64,000 nucleotides of DNA, taken from Atherinomorus stipes (Eukaryota; Chordata; Actinopteri; Atheriniformes; Atherinidae). Position numbers and translations under genes: made by a program. The DNA is taken from NCBI GenBank assembly GCA_023101725.1, contig JALJCO010009074.1:434001-498000 (forward strand). The letters are read 5' to 3'. This document shows, in pieces, positions 59,354-64,000 of the stretch. Numbering within the stretch: the first letter of the stretch is position 1; every line of letters begins with the position of its first letter. The notes under the pieces are model-generated. The model ran no database searches and was not told the DNA's origin. It saw only the letters and a program-made list of their open reading frames with translations.

Positions 59354-61922
59354 TCATTGCTTCAATACAACACTAGGGCACATATTAGTGAGTGCACATG
59401 AAACGGCAACTATCTTATCCAACAATGTCATGTCTTCGCCCTCACAAGGTACAACTAAGCCCAGACGTATTGTATCATTTAATATGGTGTACTTGGATCG
59501 TATACACCCAATTACCCGCTCTACGTGGATCCTTACATGGGCTAGTTTTCTTGTCTCCTCCACATCTTTTGCCTCTAGTTGGCAACGGCCCCGAGTAAAC
59601 GCTGGGATTTTTAAAGTGGCACCCATTACGGCAACACTTTCTTCAATATCAAACCCCCTATCTGCCAGTACTATGTCTCCAGGTGAGAGCTTCTGGAGAA
59701 AGCCACAGTTCTCAGCTATGCGCTTGTCACTGGAACGTCCCCCCCATCCTGTAGAAATGAAAGAGACAGTCCCTTGGGGTGTGATGCCTATGAGATATTT
59801 CATCGTGTGCCTACTTTTGTAGGTGGAATATGTCTCTGCTTTAGCACGTAGATTTTGTGCTCTTTCGATAAAAAGTTCAAAACAATCTATTATAACTGTG
59901 CGGGCCAAACATTTCAACATATTGATGTGGCATACTAGCCTGTATGCAATGCCTCATTGGCCAGTGCACCAAAGGGCTGAGATGAGCGTACAGTACATTT
60001 ACAATGTTGTTAAAAAGGGTGGATGCAGTTGTCCTGCTTATATCAAAGAGGTGTGCTATGTGATCAAGTGGCAGATTTAGCCTCAAGCGCATGAGGGTCA
60101 TCAACAGCATCTGAAAATGTGACATCTTTCTGTCTGTATTTGGTAAACTGAGACGAATTTGCAATAGCACACCCATTAGCAGGGCAAAAGATGGGAGGCC
60201 TGTGTAAAATTTGACTTTGGTGTCATTTCCTTTGAGAAAATCCTCATCCAGCTTCCTTTTGGATAATTCCTCCTTCAACTGTCTGTTCTCTTCCTGCAGG
60301 TTTGCGATTTCCTTTAACCTGAGCAAACACATCCCACACTCCTGCAGCTCTCCATCATTTTGTTGGCTAATTTGCTCCAGATCCATCTCAGGTGCCGTTT
60401 CAGCCGTGTCTGGTGCCAAAAACAACACAACATGCCAAGATTAATTAATGTTAGTCGTGCAAAAAAAAAAAAGAAGAAAAGACTTAGGACAGCACAAATG
60501 GCTAAACAGATGGATTTAAGTAAATGAGCAAATGTTGATACATGGTATCAACATGGTACACTGATTCTAAGTTTACAATGCTGTTTTTGTCCCATAATAT
60601 AACTATCGAATTAATATTTAGCTTTTAATGTCTGACATAAACTAAAAAAGGTGCAAAAAATTAAGCATGTGCAGTAAAAACCAGCAGATGACTGCTGACT
60701 TTGAGAAAAGAAAAACCCAACAGGTTTACCTGCACTTATTTCAGCTGTATCGTCCATCACTGGCCACGTTTACATGGAGACTTTTTTCCCTTTCGGATTG
60801 AAATCATTCTGATTGAGGATTTCAGGGCAGCTGTTTACATGGGAACTAATACATTCGGATCTGGCGTGTACATGCGCCAATATTCATTCAGAATAATCCT
60901 GCCTGACATGCGCAGAATGATGTAAATCACGTTATTTATTAAAGACGGAGGTCTACAAACAGCTGATCGTCACAGTCGTTGTGGTTTCTGCAGGACGTTA
61001 ATGAAGCAGCAGCTGATCCTCATGAGCTCCTACTGGAGACAACCAAGAGGAAAAGCTGTAGAGACAGAGTTTGAGTTAAAAACAAACTTTCTCGCTGTCC
61101 AGGGAATGACGTCGTTCACAGCCATCTGTCAAAGTGAGGAAACGTCACTTGTTTCACGTTGACGTCTCGTCGAAGCATGCGCTGTAAGAGCGCAACCTCA
61201 CAACTTTCCGATTCAGCGTTTACATGATACCCCGTTCGGTTTGGGGAAAGGAATATTCTACCCCTGTGAAACCGAAAGAAAATTCATTCGGTTCGGCGCT
61301 TTTCATTCGGAAAGAGGCGTTTACATGGATCATTTTCATTCCGAAAGAGCTTTTAAACCGAAAGCAATCGGTCTATTTGGGTCCATGTAAACGCAGCTAG
61401 TGTGTCCTCTTCAGACCGATGCACTGCTGATGGTAGCAGTTTTCCTCTCCTGCTCAACCGGTCAAACCTCTCCGTGGTAGCAGCTTTAACTTCAGAATGA
61501 CCGAGATTCAGAGAAGGAGCCCAATCTGGATCGCATTCCAGCATTTCATAAGCTGGTTTGCCTGAAAATGACAAGAAAAGTTCAGCTACAAGCCCACTGC
61601 TAGCAAGCGAGCTAAAAACAATCTGGCTTTGGCTGCTAAACCACACCGCAAAAATAATCCAAATAATAAATACTGACTTACCTTTGTGGAAATGTTTGGA
61701 ACACACCACCATATGAGCAGGAGTGTTCTTGAAAGTTATATTTGGTCTTCTTATGGCAGCTATCCATGCCATCCGACGTCGCTTTGTGACTTCAGAAACA
61801 TGGTCAGAACTATTTTTTTTCCATGATGGAATACGATAAAAGCCGATCTCCTGGCTTTTTGGTCTCCCTCAATGGTCATGTGAACGGCTATGGCATTTGA
61901 TCACACAGCAACTTCTTGTCAT
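59354..61922 (-). pseudogene. THAP-HTH-DDE transposase, three lesions
   Basis: Exon 1 (61922-61682) encodes a THAP zinc-finger start (MTRSCCVIKCHSRSHDH, then stop, then GFYRIPSWKK and RRMAWIAAIRRP...VCSKHFHKG). The TGA at 61871-61869 is in frame and sits where a CGA arginine is plausible. Intron 61681-61562 has GT-AG borders. Exon 2 (from 61561) carries KPAYEMLECDPDWAPSLNLGH and is cut by a MITE at 60758-61402; it resumes with DDTAEISA to the donor at 60730. Exon 3 (60409-59354) has a coiled coil (LQEENRQLKEELSKRK), an HTH_Tnp_4-like region (LDHIAHLFDISRTTASTLFN) and a DDE_Tnp_4 core: [39 protein letters not shown]. One extra base near 59909 (GGCCCGCAC) shifts the frame before the first catalytic Asp. 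Exon phases agree throughout. Dead as written. Confidence 0.85.
60758..61402. mobile_element. MITE inserted in transposase exon 2
   Basis: Ends CACTGGCCACGTTTACATGG and (reverse complement) CACTAGCTGCGTTTACATGG. The motif GTTTACATG recurs at least five times, mostly near the ends, as subterminal repeats. No coding capacity. The target duplication is unclear. Transposase coding sequence lies directly on both sides. Confidence 0.8.
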
Positions 61923-62070
61923 TATAACTTTTAACGTGTTCGCTTTGTTGTCGCCTGCTAACAATGGCTAATGGAAGCGCGCAGCCCCTTGCCCCCACAA
62001 TGCTTTGCGGAGTGACATCACATTCCCCAGCTCTATAGCAACATCACTGAGTCAGCCTGTGTCTTGCATC

Positions 62071-62288
62071 TGTGGCAGTTGACAGTCCTGTCACTATGCC
62101 TCCGAGTGTTCATGTTCCCTGGCTACTTGGCCAAGGGGACGAAGGAGGACCCGGGTGGGAATTGAACCACAGACTCCCTGGTGAGAGTCATGTGTGCTAA
62201 CCAGTCAGCCAAAGGGACATCCCCTTGGCCAAGTAGCCAGGGAACATAAACACTCGGAGACATAGTGACAGGACTGTCAACTGCCACA
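62071..62288. mobile_element. Foldback with tRNA-Glu-like centre
   Basis: Arms of 69 bp (62071-62139 and 62220-62288) are near-perfect inverted copies, containing TTGACAGTCCTGTCACTATG and CCCTGGCTACTTGGCCAAGG. The 80-bp centre, read on the minus strand, looks like a tRNA: A box TGGCTGACTGGTTAGCACA, anticodon-like ACTCTCACC as in tRNA-Glu(CTC), and B box GGTTCAATTCC. A one-armed relative is at 48150-48310, suggesting a SINE that acquired an inverted second arm. Confidence 0.8.
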
Positions 62289-62374
62289 CATCCTTCTCTT
62301 TCTTTTAGTTCTCGCCATTCAGGGAATGCTTTGCCCAGGTTGCCCATGTTTACATGGTTTAAAAACAAAATTTA

Positions 62375-62585
62375 GAGAGTATGGGACTGCTGTAAGGCAG
62401 TTTGTAACATCACGAGATTTGTGTCGGGTCGGCTCCCAGCGGAGTTACAAGTGCTGCTTTCAGGCCACAGACCTCGGTGGGAGATGAGAATACATCGAAT
62501 TACCCCATTGACACATTTTTTACCCCCACAGGGATTCAGAAAAGCATTTATTGAGTTAAAAAAGTTACTTAGTTCTGTCTTAAAT
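62375..62585. mobile_element. Right-half fragment of the 24259-25019 TTAA family
   Basis: CCCCCACAGGGATTCAGAAA, AGCATTTATTGAGTTAAAAA and AGTTACTTAGTTCTGTCTTA match the right end at about 24962-25023 with moderate divergence. The left end is missing. Confidence 0.6.
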
Positions 62586-62589
62586 AACA

Positions 62590-62990
62590 GGTCTCACCCA
62601 CGACATGGTGAATTTCAGCTTCTTTCATCTGGTTTGGTATACTGTACCAAAGAGAGATTGTTCCATCAGTCATCAACCAGCTCAACACAAACAAGTTATC
62701 TCTTGATTGCTGATGATGATGATAATGATGAGAACAATATTGGCCACAATGATGTGATTATGATGATGTGGTTATGATGCTGCTGCTTTACTGAATGCAC
62801 TTTGTCATCCTTTGGCCTGTAGGACCCACATGCAGTAGCGGTGCATACTGATGGTAATGACGTGACAATGAACTTCTCCTTCTGTACTTCATGTTTTTTT
62901 AAATAGTGTTTACTGTTGTATGAATGACTCAACTGAAAATCAAATTTACCTGTGGGCATTGATCAAATAAACTGAAATGAAAAGCAAAAG
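62590..62990 (+). pseudogene. Probable LINE 3' remnant
   Basis: A frame reading LNNRSHPRHGEFQLLSSG near 62582-62635 resembles the C-terminal HP-HGEFQLLPSG segment of L2/CR1-type reverse transcriptases, followed by a possible 3' UTR with AATAAA near 62967. Short and diverged; a host 3' exon is an alternative. Confidence 0.4.
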
Positions 62991-63074
62991 GAAACAAAGA
63001 TGCTTTTTTCCCGTGTGTGTCTTGTTTTATTTCAAGTCTTTACAAATGACCTATGTTTTTAACATAACATTGTT

Positions 63075-63148
63075 TTTATGTAAAGCACTTTGTGTTACTT
63101 CTTGTTTGAAAAGTGCTTTATAAATAAAATTTGATTTGATTTGATTTG
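63075..63148 (+). repeat. LINE/SINE 3' tail
   Basis: TGTAAAGCACTTTGTGTTAC then AAAGTGCTTTATAAATAAAA then TTTGATTTGATTTGATTTGG is the standard end of a teleost retroelement with TTTGA tail repeats; 21812-21890 is the same tail inverted. Confidence 0.65.
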
Positions 63149-63214
63149 GTGTGGAAAAAAACAACTTCTTTAACCCAAGTCTCATGAAGATAAGATCTGC
63201 ATCATTTCACCAAC

Positions 63215-63330
63215 TTTCCTCCGATATCCTTGAGGTTTTTTTGGAGAGGGAAAAACCTCAAAAATAATAGTAGGCGAGCTCTACTTCAAAAGAAAAAAGA
63301 AAAAGGATTGATGTGGTTGGGGTTGGGTCA
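63215..63330 (+). pseudogene. Possible L1/Tx1-type reverse-transcriptase scrap
   Basis: The frame RFFWRGKNLKNNSRRALLQK then KKEKGLMWLG resembles the FIWxGKKPRI...LQLPKxxGGLxLP segment near the C-terminus of L1/Tx1 reverse transcriptases. Only this motif is visible, so the call is weak. Confidence 0.35.
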
Positions 63331-63565
63331 TGTCATGCCGCAAAGAAGGCAAATGTGTGGGCTTTTTAACAGTCCATTTAGGGAATATTGCTTTAATGGG
63401 AAAAAAAGGACATTTAGAATTAGGGAGTGTTTCGATTTTCTCTCTGCAGGACATTATAGTGTTTGTTTTCTGGGTCTAATTTTCCTGCAGTCAATGCCCA
63501 ATGTCACGTATACTGACAGCTCAACAGGAAAAGCACTGAAGGCTGGAAAAATTCTTGAAGACTGA

Positions 63566-64000
63566 ATGGTTAACAAGAACCACCTGCAACATGAAGTAAA
63601 ACAAGCTGAAAACAGGCCTGAAGATGTTGGACATACAAAATAAAAAGGCTGAACAGTGAGTGGTGGCATAACCTCTGATCTTTGTTAAATGTTTCAAATG
63701 ATCCAAAACTAACAAACTTATAACAGTCTTCTTTAAATATTACAGATGGGATCTGAAGATTTACAACTTAGCTCACTGGTATCAGTCTTCATGCATCAGT
63801 ACGGAAGCACTCTGAATGTGATTTGTTCGTAATGTAACTGACCAGGCAGAGTGTGAAGCTGGTTGGAAAGTTATGATTAATGTTATGAGACTATGAAGAC
63901 AAGTTAAAGACAGTTTTATTTACGTTGGGGCTTTTGAAGGCTGAGCCTGAGGCTAACAGCTGTTTTCAGGGCTGACTCAACTGCAGCCTGATGTCTGGTT
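63566..64000. other. Unannotated end of window
   Basis: No gene or repeat recognised. Confidence 0.4.

Larger units (their letters stand above)
56428..62034. mobile_element. ISL2EU-type two-gene DNA transposon
   Basis: Contains a plus-strand SWIM/YqaJ-nuclease gene and a minus-strand THAP/DDE transposase gene, the pair I know from ISL2EU elements in fish and invertebrates. Candidate ends are AGAGATTGACAGACCACGTG at 56428 and (reverse complement) AGAGCTGGGGAATGTGATGT at 62034, each bordered by AT (56426-56427, 62035-62036). The ends match only partly, but both continue to a shared CGCAAWGCATTKTGGG motif about 35 bp in. The element includes a 645-bp MITE, so its own length is near 5.0 kb. Confidence 0.75.

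Noticed and set aside
62140..62219. Functional tRNA-Glu gene
   Set aside because: A and B boxes and an anticodon-like loop are present, but the acceptor stem does not pair properly and the sequence is enclosed by SINE arms.
62123..62368. Minus-strand open frame of 81 codons
   Set aside because: Lies over the foldback SINE and repeats the translation of its arms.

Overview
This window looks like a transposon-dense stretch of a ray-finned (teleost) fish nuclear genome. The evidence is one spliced vertebrate-type host gene with a 7.3 kb intron, several copies of a fish-type L2/CR1-like LINE, tRNA-derived SINEs, hAT, Tc1/mariner, PIF/Harbinger-like and TTAA-flanked DNA transposons, and many microsatellites. 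All calls rest on reading the sequence and on remembered family knowledge; no database search was run.

Host gene: a secreted C1q/TNF-related protein, most like C1QTNF6 (CTRP6). Its signal-peptide exon (35652-35844) and its collagen plus C1q exon (from 43126, stop at 43671-43673) join in phase to give 242 aa. A possible untranslated first exon lies near 21.0 kb (weak). A TTAA-flanked MITE sits in the 3' UTR 11 bp after the stop codon.

Transposon gene pair: 56428-62034 is a two-gene DNA transposon of the ISL2EU type. It holds a plus-strand SWIM zinc finger plus YqaJ-nuclease gene with no visible lesion, facing a minus-strand THAP/HTH/DDE transposase gene. The transposase is broken by an in-frame TGA, a 645 bp MITE inside an exon and a one-base frameshift. 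The genes converge tail to tail.

Layout: 1-5.4 kb, large inverted repeat (arms about 0.78 kb). 6.8-8.0 kb, Tc1/mariner-like element. 8.4-9.4 kb, 5'-truncated LINE (minus). 10.4-12.3 kb, three-level nest (TTAA element, Harbinger-like element, TTAA element of the first family). 12.8-16.6 kb, hAT-like MITE, split interspersed repeat and Harbinger-like element. 18.1-20.5 kb, another three-level nest. 24.2-30.1 kb, TTAA-type and hAT remnants. 31.9-34.9 kb, LINE with an unusual run of one-base deletions. 35.6-44.6 kb, c1qtnf6-like gene with its intronic repeats. 47.2-50.0 kb, decayed Tc1, SINE, hAT MITE with perfect 8-bp target duplication, TTAA MITE. 51.6-55.3 kb, the longest LINE copy, split by a SINE. 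56.4-62.0 kb, ISL2EU-type element. 62.0-64.0 kb, foldback with a tRNA-like centre and LINE debris.

Most striking: the intact nuclease beside a dead transposase; two nests whose empty sites can be read from paralogues in the same window; a LINE copy whose differences are mostly one-base deletions, chiefly of C; and a tRNA-Glu-like foldback.
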